From Megaleporinus macrocephalus (lineage: Eukaryota > Chordata > Actinopteri > Characiformes > Anostomidae): a DNA stretch of 64,000 bases. Positions 33,303 to 48,300 of this stretch are shown here, piece after piece (positions within the stretch are counted from its first letter, which is position 1; every line of letters begins with the position of its first letter). The DNA lies in contig JAJQXZ010000037.1 of the NCBI GenBank assembly GCA_021613375.1, positions 62,001 to 126,000 on the forward strand, written 5' to 3'. A model generated the notes under the pieces. The model was not told the origin of the DNA. It ran no database searches and saw only the letters and a list, made by a program, of their open reading frames with translations. Made by a program: the position numbers and the translations under genes.

Positions 33303-36300
33303 AAACACATTAAACACCTCCTCATATCTCCACCCACTGTACACAGATCAGCTCTTACATTAAACACCTCCTCATATCTCCACTCACTGTACACAGATTA
33401 GCTTTTTACATTAAACACCTCTTTATATCTCCACTCACTGAACACAGATCAGCTCTTACATTAAACACCTCCTCATATCTCCACTCACTGTACACAAATC
33501 AGCTCTTACATTAAACACCTCCTCATATCTCCACTCACTGTACACAGATCAGCTCTTACCTTAAACACCTCCTTATATCTCCACTCACTGTACACAGATC
33601 AGCTCTTACATTAAACACCTCCTCATCATATCTCCACTCACTGTACACAGATCAGCTCTTACCTTAAACACCTCCTTATATCTCCACTCACTGTACACAG
33701 ATCAGCTCTTACCTTAAACACCTCCTCATATCTCCACTCACTGTTTACAGATCAGCTCTTACATTAAACACCTCCTCATATCTCCACCCACTGTACACAG
33801 ATCAGCTCTTACATTAAACACCTCCTCATATCTCCACTCACTGAACACAGATCAGCTCTTACATTAAACACCTCCTCATCATATCTCCACTCACTGTACA
33901 CAGATCAGCTCTTACATTAAACACCTCCTCATATCTCCACCCACTGTACACAGATCAGCTCTTACATTAAATACCTCCTCATATCTCCACCCACTGTACA
34001 CATATCAGCTCTTACATTAAAGCTCTCCTCATATCTCCACTCACTGTACACAGATCAGCTCTTACATTAAACACCTCCTCATCATATCTCCACTCACTGT
34101 ACACAGATCAGCTCTTACCTTAAACACCTCCTTATATCTCCACTCACTGTACACAGATCAGCTCTTACCTTAAACACCTCCTCATATCTCCACTCACTGA
34201 ACACAGATCAGCTCTTACATTAAACACCTCCTCATATCTCCACTCACTGAACACAGATCAGCTCTTACATTAAACACCTCCTCATATCTCCACTCACTGA
34301 ACACAGATCAGCTCTTACATTAAACACCTCCTCATATCTCCACTCACTGTACACAGATCAGCTCTTACATTAAAAACCTCATCATATATCCACTCACTGT
34401 ACACAGATCAGCTCTTACATTAAACACCTCCTCATATCTCCACCCACTGTACACAGATCAGCTCTTACATTAAATACCTCCTCATATCCCCACCCACTGT
34501 ACACATATCAGCTCTTACATTAAACACCTCCTCATATCTCCACTCACTGTACACAGATCAGCTCTTATATTAAACACCTCCTCATCATATCTCCACTCAC
34601 TGTACACAGATCAGCTTTTACATTAAACACCTCTTTATATCTCCACTCACTGTACACAGATCAGCTCTTACATTAAACACCTCCTCATATCTCCACTCAC
34701 TGTACACAAATCAGCTCTTACATTAAACACCTCCTCATATCTCCACTCACTGTACACAGATCAGCTCTTACCTTAAACACCTCCTTATATCTCCACTCAC
34801 TGTACACAGATCAGCTCTTACATTAAACACCTCCTCATCATATCTCCACTCACTGTACACAGATCAGCTCTTACCTTAAACACCTCCTTATATCTCCACT
34901 CACTGTACACAGATCAGCTCTTACCTTAAACACCTCCTCATATCTCCACTCACTGTACACAAATCAGCTCTTACATTAAACACCTCCTCATATCTCCACT
35001 CACTGTACACAGATCAGCTCTTACCTTAAACACCTCCTTATATCTCCACTCACTGTACACAGATCAGCTCTTACATTAAACACCTCCTCATCATATCTCC
35101 ACTCACTGTACACAGATCAGCTCTTACCTTAAACACCTCCTTATATCTCCACTCACTGTACACAGATCAGCTCTTACCTTAAACACCTCCTCATATCTCC
35201 ACTCACTGTTTACAGATCAGCTCTTACATTAAACACCTCCTCATATCTCCACCCACTGTACACAGATCAGCTCTTACATTAAACACCTCCTCATATCTCC
35301 ACTCACTGAACACAGATCAGCTCTTACATTAAACACCTCCTCATCATATCTCCACTCACTGTACACAGATCAGCTCTTACATTAAACACCTCCTCATATC
35401 TCCACCCACTGTACACAGATCAGCTCTTACATTAAATACCTCCTCATATCTCCACCCACTGTACACATATCAGCTCTTACATTAAAGCTCTCCTCATATC
35501 TCCACTCACTGTACACAGATCAGCTCTTACATTAAACACCTCCTCATCATATCTCCACTCACTGTACACAGATCAGCTCTTACCTTAAACACCTCCTTAT
35601 ATCTCCACTCACTGTACACAGATCAGCTCTTACCTTAAACACCTCCTCATATCTCCACTCACTGAACACAGATCAGCTCTTACATTAAACACCTCCTCAT
35701 ATCTCCACTCACTGAACACAGATCAGCTCTTACATTAAACACCTCCTCATATCTCCACTCACTGAACACAGATCAGCTCTTACATTAAACACCTCCTCAT
35801 ATCTCCACTCACTGTACACAGATCAGCTCTTACATTAAAAACCTCATCATATATCCACTCACTGTACACAGATCAGCTCTTACATTAAACACCTCCTCAT
35901 ATCTCCACCCACTGTACACAGATCAGCTCTTACATTAAATACCTCCTCATATCCCCACCCACTGTACACATATCAGCTCTTACATTAAACACCTCCTCAT
36001 ATCTCCACTCACTGTACACAGATCAGCTCTTATATTAAACACCTCCTCATCATATCTCCACTCACTGTACACAGATCAGCTTTTACATTAAACACCTCTT
36101 TATATCTCCACTCACTGTACACAGATCAGCTCTTACATTAAACACCTCCTCATATCTCCACTCACTGTACACAAATCAGCTCTTACATTAAACACCTCCT
36201 CATATCTCCACTCACTGTACACAGATCAGCTCTTACCTTAAACACCTCCTTATATCTCCACTCACTGTACACAGATCAGCTCTTACATTAAACACCTTCT

Positions 36301-39300
36301 CATCATATCTCCACTCACTGTACACAGATCAGCTCTTACCTTAAACACCTCCTTATATCTCCACTCACTGTACACAGATCAGCTCTTACCTTAAACACCT
36401 CCTCATATCTCCACTCACTGTTTACAGATCAGCTCTTACATTAAACACCTCCTCATATCTCCACCCACTGTACACAGATCAGCTCTTACATTAAACACCT
36501 CCTCATATCTCCACTCACTGAACACAGATCAGCTCTTACATTAAACACCTCCTCATCATATCTCCACTCACTGTACACAGATCAGCTCTTACATTAAACA
36601 CCTCCTCATATCTCCACCCACTGTACACAGATCAGCTCTTACATTAAATACCTCCTCATATCCCCACCCACTGTACACATATCAGCTCTTACATTAAACA
36701 CCTCCTCATATCTCCACTCACTGTACACAGATCAGCTCTTATATTAAACACCTCCTCATCATATCTCCACTCACTGTACACAGATCAGCTCGTACATTAA
36801 ACACCTCCTTATATCTCCACTCACTGTACACAGATCAGCTCTTACATTAAACACCTCCTCATCATATCTCCACTCACTGTACACAGATCAGCTCTTACAT
36901 TAAACACCTCCTCATCATATCTCCACTCACTGTACACAGATCAGCTCTTACCTTAAACACCTCCTTATATCTCCACTCACTGTACACAGATCAGCTCTTA
37001 CCTTAAACACCTCCTCATATCTCCACTCACTGCTTACAGATCAGCTCTTACATTAAACACCTCCTCATATCTCCACTCACTGAACACAGATCAGCTCTTA
37101 CATTAAACACCTCCTCATATCTCCACTCACTGAACACAGATCAGCTCTTACATTAAACACCACCTCATATCTCCACTCACTGTACACAGATCAGCTCTTA
37201 CATTAAAAACCTCATCATATATCCACTCACTGTACACAGATCAGCTCTTACATTAAACACCTCCTCATATCTCCACCCACTGTACACAGATCAGCTCTTA
37301 CATTAAATACCTCCTCATATCCCCACCCACTGTACACATATCAACTCTTACATTAAACACCTCCTCATATCTCCACTCACTGTACACAGATCAGCTCTTA
37401 TATTAAACACCTCCTCATCATATCTCCACTCACTGTACACAGATCAGCTTTTACATTAAACACCTCTTTATATCTCCACTCACTGTACACAGATCAGCTC
37501 TTACATTAAACACCTCCTCATATCTCCACTCACTGTACACAGATCAGCTCTTACATTAAACACCTCCTCATATCTCCACTCACTGTACACAGATCAGCTC
37601 GTACATTAAACACCTCCTTATATCTCCACTCACTGTACACAGATCAGCTCTTACATTAAACACCTCCTTCTCATATCTCCACTCACTGTACACAGATCAG
37701 CTCTTACATTAAACACCTCCTCATATCTCCACCCACTGTACACAGATCAGCTCGTACATTAAACACCTCCTTATATCACCACTCACTGTACACAGATCAG
37801 CTCTTACATTAAACACCTCCTCCTAATATCTCCACTCACTGTACACAGATCAGCTCTTACATTAAACACCTCCTCATGTCTCCACTCACTGAACACAGAT
37901 CAGCTCTTACATTAAACACCTACTCATATCTCCACTCACTGTACACAAATCAGCTCTTACATTAAACACCTCCTCATATCTCCACTCACTGTATACAGAT
38001 CAGCTCTTACATTAAACACCTCCTCATATCTCCACTCACTGTACACAGATCAGCTTTTACATTAAACACCTCTTTATATCTCCACTCACTGTACACAGAT
38101 CAGCTCTTACATTAAACACCTCCTCATATCTCCACCCACTGTACACAGATCAGCTCGTACATTAAACACCTCCTCATTTCTCCACCCACTGTACACAGAT
38201 CAGCTCTTACATTAAACACCTCCTCATACCTTCACTCACTGTACACAGATCAGCTCTTACATTAAACACCTCCTCATATCTCCACTCACTGTACACAGAT
38301 CAGCTCTTACATTAAACACCTCCTCATATCTCCACTCACTGTACACAGATCAGCTCTTACATTAAACACCTCCTCATTTCTCCACCCACTGTACACAGAT
38401 CAGCTCTTACATTAAACACCTCCTCATCATATATCCACTCACTGTACACAGATCAGCTCTTACATTAAACACCTCCTCCTCATATCTCCACTCACTGTAC
38501 ACAGATCAGCTCTTACCTTAAACACCTCCTCATATCTCCACTCACTGTTTACAGATCAGCTCTTACATTAAACACCTCCTCATATCTCCACCCACTGTAC
38601 ACAGATCAGCTCTTACATTAAACACCTCCTCATATCTCCACTCACTGAACACAGATCAGCTCTTACATTAAACACCTCCTCATATCTCCACTCACTGTAC
38701 ACAGATCAGCTCTTACATTAAAAACCTCCTCATATCTCCACTCACTGTACACAGATCAGCTCTTACATTAAACACCTCCTCATATCTCCACTCACTGAAC
38801 ACAGATCAGCTCTTACATTAAACACCTCCTCATCATATATCCACTCACTGTACACAGATCAGCTGTTACATTAAACAACTCCTCATATCTCCACCCACTG
38901 TACACAGATCAGCTCTTACATTAAATACCTCCTCATAATCCCCACCCACTGTACACAGATCAGCTCGTACATTAAACACCTCCTTATATCTCCACCCACT
39001 GTACACAGATCAGCTCTTACATTAAACACCTCCTTATTTCTCCACTCACTGTACACAGATCAGCTCTTACATTAAACACCTCCTCATCATATCTCCACTC
39101 ACTGTACACAGATCAGCTTTTACATTAAACACCTCTTTATATCTCCACTCACTGTACACAGATCAGCTCGTACATTAAACACCTCCTTATATCTCCACTC
39201 ACTGTACACAGATCAGCTCGTACATTAAACACCTCCTTATATCTCCACCCACTGTACACAGATCAGCTCTTACATTAAACACCTCCTTATTTCTCCACTC

Positions 39301-42300
39301 ACTGTACACAGATCAGCTCTTACATTAAACACCTCCTCATCATATCTCCACTCACTGTACACAAATCAGCTTTTACATTAAACACCTCTTTATATCTCCA
39401 CTCACTGTACACAGATCAGCTCTTACATTAAACACCTCCTCATATCTCCACTCACTGTACACAGATCAGCTCTTACATTAAACACCTCCTCATATCTCCA
39501 CTCACTGTACACAGATCAGCTCGTACATTAAACACCTCCTTATATCTCCACTCACTGTACACAGATCAGCTCTTACATTAAACACCTCCTCCTCATATCT
39601 CCACTCACTGAACACAGATCAGCTCTTACATTAAACACCTCCTCATATCTCCACCCACTGTACACAGATCAGCTCGTACATTAAACACCTCCTTATATCT
39701 CCACTCACTGTACACAGATCAGCTCTTACATTAAACACCTCCTCCTCATATCTCCACTCACTGTACACAGATCAGCTCTTACATTAAACACCTCCTCATA
39801 TCTCCACTCACTGAACACAGATCAGCTCTTACATTAAACACCTCCTCATATCTCCACTCACTGTACACAAATCAGCTCTTACATTAAACCCCTCCTCATA
39901 TCTCCACTCACTGTACACAGATCAGCTCTTACATTAAACACCTCCTCATCATATCTCCACTCACTGTACACAGATCAGCTTTTACATTAAACACCTCCTC
40001 ATATCTCCACTCACTGAACACAGATCAGCTCTTACATTAAACACCTCCTCATATCTCCACTCACTGTACACAAATCAGCTCTTACATTAAACCCCCTCCT
40101 CATATCTCCACTCACTGTACACAGATCAGCTCTTACATTAAACACCTCCTCATATCTCCACTCACTGTACACAGATCAGCTCGTACATTAAACACCTCCT
40201 CATATCTCCACTCACTGTACACAGATCAGCTCTTACATTAAACACCTCCTCATATCTCCACTCACTGTACACAGATCAGCTCTTACATTAAACACCTCCT
40301 CATATCTCCACCCACTGTACACAGATCAGCTCGTACATTAAACACCTCCTTATATCTCCACTCACTGTACACAGATCAGCTCTTACATTAAACACCTCCT
40401 CCTCATATCTCCACTCACTGAACACAGATCAGCTCTTACATTAAACACCTCCTCATATCTCCACTCACTGTACACAAATCAGCTCTTACATTAAACACCT
40501 CCTCATATCTCCACTCACTGTATACAGATCAGCTCTTACATTAAACACCTCCTCATATCTCCACTCACTGTACACAGATCAGCTCGTACATTAAACACCT
40601 CCTTATATCTCCACTCACTGTACACAGATCAGCTCTTACATTAAACACCTCCTCCTCATATCTCCACTCACTGTACACAGATCAGCTCTTTCATTAAACA
40701 CCTCCTCATATCTCCACTCACTGAACACAGATCAGCTCTTACATTAAACACCTCCTCATATCTCCACTCACTGTACACAAATCAGCTCTTACATTAAACA
40801 CCTCCTCATATCTCCACTCACTGTACACATATCAGCTCTTACATTAAACACCTCCTCATTTCTCCACTCACTGTACACAGATCAGCTCTTACATTAAACA
40901 CCTCCTCATCATATCTCCACTCACTGTACACAGATCAGCTTTTACATTAAACACCTCTTTATATCTCCACTCACTGTACACAGATCAGCTCTTACATTAA
41001 ACACCTCCTCATATCTCCACTCACTGTACACAGATCAGCTCGTACATTAAACACCTCCTCATATCTCCACTCACTGTACACAGATCAGCTCTTACATTAA
41101 ACACCTCCTCATATCTCCACTCACTGTACACAGATCAGCTCTTACATTAAACACCTCCTCATATCTCCACCCACTGTACACAGATCAGCTCGTACATTAA
41201 ACACCTCCTTATATCTCCACTCACTGTACACAGATCAGCTCTTACATTAAACACCTCCTCCTCATATCTCCACTCACTGTACACAGATCAGCTCTTACAT
41301 TAAACACCTCCTCATCATATATCCACTCACTGTACACAGATCAGCTGTTACATTAAACAACTCCTCATATCTCCACCCACTGTACACAGATCAGCTCTTA
41401 CATTAAATACCTCCTCATATCCCCACCCACTGTACACAGATCAGCTCGTACATTAAACCACCTCCTTATATCTCCACCCACTGTACACAGATCAGCTCTT
41501 ACATTAAACACCTCCTTATTTCTCCACTCACTGTACACAGATCAGCTCTTACATTAAACACCTCCTCATCATATCTCCACTCACTGTACACAGATCAGCT
41601 TTTACATTAAACACCCTCTTTATATCTCCACTCACTGTACACAGATCAGCTCGTACATTAAACACCTCCTTATATCTCCACTCACTGTACACAGATCAGC
41701 TCGTACATTAAACACCTCCTTATATCTCCACCCACTGTACACAGATCAGCTCTTACATTAAACACCTCCTTATTTCTCCACTCACTGTACACAGATCAGC
41801 TCTTACATTAAACACCCTCCTCATCATATCTCCACTCACTGTACACAAATCAGCTTTTACATTAAACACCTCTTTATATCTCCACTCACTGTACACAGAT
41901 CAGCTCTTACATTAAAACACCTCCTCATATCTCCACTCACTGTACACAGATCAGCTCTTACATTAAACACCTCCTCATATCTCCACTCACTGTACACAGA
42001 TCAGCTCATACATTAAACACCTCCTTATATCTCCACTCACTGTACACAGATCAGCTCTTACATTAAACACCTCCTCCTCATATCTCCACTCACTGTACAC
42101 AGATCAGCTCTTACATTAAACACCTCCTCATATCTCCACCCACTGTACACAGATCAGCTCGTACATTAAACACCTCCTTATATCTCCACTCACTGTACAC
42201 AGATCAGCTCTTACATTAAACACCTCCTCCTCATATCTCCACTCACTGTACACAGATCAGCTCTTACATTAAACACCTCCTCATATCTCCACTCACTGAA

Positions 42301-45300
42301 CACAGATCAGCTCTTACATTAAACACCTCCTCATATCTCCACTCACTGTACACAAATCAGCTCTTACATTAAACCCCTCCTCATATCTCCACTCACTGTA
42401 CACAGATCAGCTCTTACATTAAACACCTCCTCATCATATCTCCACTCACTGTACACAGATCAGCTTTTACATTAAACACCATCCTCATATCTCCCACTCA
42501 CTGAACACAGATCAGCTCTTACATTAAACACCTCCTCATATCTCCACTCACTGTACACAAATCAGCTCTTACATTAAACCCCTCCTCATATCTCCACTCA
42601 CTGTACACAGATCAGCTCTTACATTAAACACCTCCTCATATCTCCACTCACTGTACACAGATCAGCTCGTACATTAAACACCTCCTCATATCTCCACATA
42701 CTGTACACAGATCAGCTCTTACATTAAACACCTCCTCATATCTCCACTCACTGTACACAGATCAGCTCTTACATTAAACACCTCCTCATATCTCCACCCA
42801 CTGTACACAGATCAGCTCGTACATTAAACACCTCCTTATATCTCCACTCACTGTACACAGATCAGCTCTTACATTAAACACCTCCTCCTCATATCTCCAC
42901 TCACTGAACACAGATCAGCTCTTACATTAAACACCTCCTCATATCTCCACTCACTGTACACAAATCAGCTCTTACATTAAACACCTCCTCATATCTCCAC
43001 TCACTGTATACAGATCAGCTCTTACATTAAACACCTCCTCATATCTCCACTCACTGTACACAGATCAGCTCGTACATTAAACACCTCCTTATATCTCCAC
43101 TCACTGTACACAGATCAGCTCTTACATTAAACACCTCCTCCTCATATCTCCACTCACTGTACACAGATCAGCTCTTTCATTAAACACCTCCTCATATCTC
43201 CACTCACTGAACACAGATCAGCTCTTACATTAAACACCTCCTCATATCTCCACTCACTGTACACAAATCAGCTCTTACATTAAACACCTCCTCATATCTC
43301 CACTCACTGTACACATATCAGCTCTTACATTAAACACCTCCTCATTTCTCCACTCACTGTACACAGATCAGCTCTTACATTAAACACCTCCTCATCATAT
43401 CTCCACTCACTGTACACAGATCAGCTTTTACATTAAACACCTCTTTATATCTCCACTCACTGTACACAGATCAGCTCTTACATTAAACACCTCCTCATAT
43501 CTCCACTCACTGTACACAGATCAGCTCGTACATTAAACACCTCCTCATATCTCCACTCACTGTACACAGATCAGCTCTTACATTAAACACCTCCTCATAT
43601 CTCCACTCACTGTACACAGATCAGCTCTTACATTAAACACCTCCTCATATCTCCACCCACTGTACACAGATCAGCTCGTACATTAAAACACCTCCTTATA
43701 TCTCCACTCACTGTACACAGATCAGCTCTTACATTAAACACCTCCTCCTCATATCTCCACTCACTGTACACAGATCAGCTCTTACATTAAACACCTCCTC
43801 ATATCTCCACTCACTAAACACAGATCAGCTCTTACATTAAACACCTCCTCATATCTCCACTCACTGTACACAAATCAGCTCTTACATTAAACACCTCCTC
43901 ATATCTCCACTCACTGTATACAGATCAGCTCTTACATTAAACACCTCCTTATATCTCCACCCACTGTACACAGATCAGCTCTTACATTAAACACCTCCCT
44001 TATTTCTCCACTCACTGTACACAGATCAGCTCGTACATTAAACACCCTCCTTATATCTCCACTCACTGTACACAGATCAGCTCTTACATTAAACACCTCC
44101 TCATTATCTCCACCCACTGTACACAGATCAGCTCGTACATTAAACACCTCCTTATATCTCCACTCACTGTACACAGATCAGCTCTTACATTAAACACCTC
44201 CTCCTCATATCTCCACTCACTGTACACAGATCAGCTCTTACATTAAACACCTCCTCATATCTCCACTCACTGTACACAGATCAGCTCTTACATTAAACAC
44301 CTCCTCATATCTCCACTCACTGTACACAGATCAGCTCGTACATTAAACACCTCCTCATATCTCCACTCACTGTACACAGATCAGCTCTTACATTAAACAC
44401 CTCCTCATATCTCCACTCACTGTACACAGATCAGCTCATACATTAAACACCTCCTCATATCTCCACTCACTGTACACAGATCAGCTCGTACATTAAACAC
44501 CTCCTCATATCTCCACTCACTGTACACAGATCAGCTCTTACATTAAACACCTCCTCATATCTCCACTCACTGTACACAGATCAGCTCTTACATTAAACAC
44601 CTCCTCATATCTCCACCCACTGTACACAGATCAGCTCGTACATTAAACACCCTCCTTATATCTCCACTCACTGTACACAGATCAGCTCTTACATTAAACA
44701 CCTCCTCCTCATATCTCCACTCACTGAACACAGATCAGCTCTTACATTAAACACCTCCTCATATCTCCACTCACTGTACACAAATCAGCTCTTACATTAA
44801 ACACCTCCTCATATCTCCACTCACTGTATACAGATCAGCTCTTACATTAAACACCTCCTCATATCTCCACTCACTGTACACAGATCAGCTCGTACATTAA
44901 ACACCTCCTTATATCTCCACTCACTGTACACAGATCAGCTCTTACATTAAACACCTCCTCCTCATATCTCCACTCACTGTACACAGATCAGCTCTTTCAT
45001 TAAACACCTCCTCATATCTCCACTCACTGAACACAGATCAGCTCTTACATTAAACACCTCCTCATATCTCCACTCACTGTACACAAATCAGCTCTTACAT
45101 TAAACACCTCCTCATATCTCCACTCACTGTACACATATCAGCTCTTACATTAAACACCTCCTCATTTCTCCACTCACTGTACACAGATCAGCTCTTACAT
45201 TAAACACCTCCTCATCATATCTCCACTCACTGTACACAGATCAGCTTTTACATTAAACACCTCTTTATATCTCCACTCACTGTACACAGATCAGCTCTTA

Positions 45301-48300
45301 CATGAAACACCCTCCTCATATCTCCACTCACTGTACACAGATCAGCTCGTACATTAAACACCTCCTCATATCTCCACTCACTGTACACAGATCAGCTCTT
45401 ACATTAAACACCTCCTCATATCTCCACTCACTGTACACAGATCAGCTCTTACATTAAACACCTCCTCATATCTCCACCCACTGTACACAGATCAGCTCGT
45501 ACATTAAACACCTCCTTATATCTCCACTCACTGTACACAGATCAGCTCTTACATTAAACACCTCCTCCTCATATCTCCACTCACTGTACACAGATCAGCT
45601 CTTACATTAAACACCTCCTCATCATATATCCACTCACTGTACACAGATCAGCTGTTACATTAAACAACTCCTCATATCTCCACCCACTGTACACAGATCA
45701 GCTCTTACATTAAATACCTCCTCATATCCCCACCCACTGTACACAGATCAGCTCGTACATTAAACACCTCCTTATATCTCCACCCACTGTACACAGATCA
45801 GCTCTTACATTAAACACCTCCTTATTTCTCCACTCACTGTACACAGATCAGCTCTTACATTAAACACCTCCTCATCATATCTCCACTCACTGTACACAGA
45901 TCAGCTTTTACATTAAACACCTCTTTATATCTCCACTCACTGTACACAGATCAGCTCGTACATTAAACACCTCCTTATATCTCCACTCACTGTACACAGA
46001 TCAGCTCGTACATTAAACACCTCCTTATATCTCCACCCCACTGTACACAGATCAGCTCTTACATTAAACACCTCCTTATTTCTCCACTCACTGTACACAG
46101 ATCAGCTCTTACATTAAACACCTCCTCATCATATCTCCACTCACTGTACACAAATCAGCTTTTACATTAAACACCTCTTTATATCTCCACTCACTGTACA
46201 CAGATCAGCTCTTACATTAAACACCTCCTCATATCTCCACTCACTGTACACAGATCAGCTCTTACATTAAACACCTCCTCATATCTCCACTCACTGTACA
46301 CAGATCAGCTCATACATTAAACACCTCCTTATATCTCCACTCACTGTACACAGATCAGCTCTTACATTAAACACCTCCTCCTCATATCTCCACTCACTGT
46401 ACACAGATCAGCTCTTACATTAAACACCTCCTCATATCTCCACCCACTGTACACAGATCAGCTCGTACATTAAACACCTCCTTATATCTCCACTCACTGT
46501 ACACAGATCAGCTCTTACATTAAACACCTCCTCCTCATATCTCCACTCACTGTACACAGATCAGCTCTTACATTAAACACCTCCTCATATCTCCACTCAC
46601 TGAACACAGATCAGCTCTTACATTAAACACCTCCTCATATCTCCACTCACTGTACACAAATCAGCTCTTACATTAAACCCCTCCTCATATCTCCACTCAC
46701 TGTACACAGATCAGCTCTTACATTAAACACCTCCTCATCATATCTCCACTCACTGTACACAGATCAGCTTTTACATTAAACACCTCCTCATATCTCCACT
46801 CACTGAACACAGATCAGCTCTTACATTAAACACCTCCTCATATCTCCACTCACTGTACACAAATCAGCTCTTACATTAAACCCCTCCTCATATCTCCACT
46901 CACTGTACACAGATCAGCTCTTACATTAAACACCTCCTCATATCTCCACTCACTGTACACAGATCAGCTCGTACATTAAACACCTCCTCATATCTCCACT
47001 CACTGTACACAGATCAGCTCTTACATTAAACACCTCCTCATATCTCCACTCACTGTACACAGATCAGCTCTTACATTAAACACCTCCTCATATCTCCACC
47101 CACTGTACACAGATCAGCTCGTACATTAAACACCTCCTTATATCTCCACTCACTGTACACAGATCAGCTCTTACATTAAACACCTCCTCCTCATATCTCC
47201 ACTCACTGAACACAGATCAGCTCTTACATTAAACACCTCCTCATATCTCCACTCACTGTACACAAATCAGCTCTTACATTAAACACCTCCTCATATCTCC
47301 ACTCACTGTATACAGATCAGCTCTTACATTAAACACCTCCTCATATCTCCACTCACTGTACACAGATCAGCTCGTACATTAAACACCTCCTTATATCTCC
47401 ACTCACTGTACACAGATCAGCTCTTACATTAAACACCTCCTCCTCATATCTCCACTCACTGTACACAGATCAGCTCTTTCATTAAACACCTCCTCATATC
47501 TCCACTCACTGAACACAGATCAGCTCTTACATTAAACACCTCCTCATATCTCCACTCACTGTACACAAATCAGCTCTTACATTAAACACCTCCTCATATC
47601 TCCACTCACTGTACACATATCAGCTCTTACATTAAACACCTCCTCATTTCTCCACTCACTGTACACAGATCAGCTCTTACATTAAACACCTCCTCATCAT
47701 ATCTCCACTCACTGTACACAGATCAGCTTTTACATTAAACACCTCTTTATATCTCCACTCACTGTACACAGATCAGCTCTTACATTAAACACCCTCCTCA
47801 TATCTCCACTCACTGTACACAGATCAGCTCGTACATTAAACACCTCCTCATATCTCCACTCACTGTACACAGATCAGCTCTTACATTAAACACCTCCTCA
47901 TATCTCCACTCACTGTACACAGATCAGCTCTTACATTAAACACCTCCTCATATCTCCACCCACTGTACACAGATCAGCTCGTACATTAAACACCTCCTTA
48001 TATCTCCACTCACTGTACACAGATCAGCTCTTACATTAAACACCTCCTCCTCATATCTCCACTCACTGTACACAGATCAGCTCTTACATTAAACACCTCC
48101 TCATATCTCCACTCACTAAACACAGATCAGCTCTTACATTAAACACCTCCTCATATCTCCACTCACTGTACACAAATCAGCTCTTACATTAAACACCTCC
48201 TCATATCTCCACTCACTGTATACAGATCAGCTCTTACATTAAACACCTCCTTATATCTCCACCCACTGTACACAGATCAGCTCTTACATTAAACACCTCC

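Noticed and set aside
43932..44174. Minus-strand ORF with repeated VFNVRADLCTV
   Set aside because: It arises only because single-base insertions make a few satellite units 51 bp long and so in frame. Other units break it.
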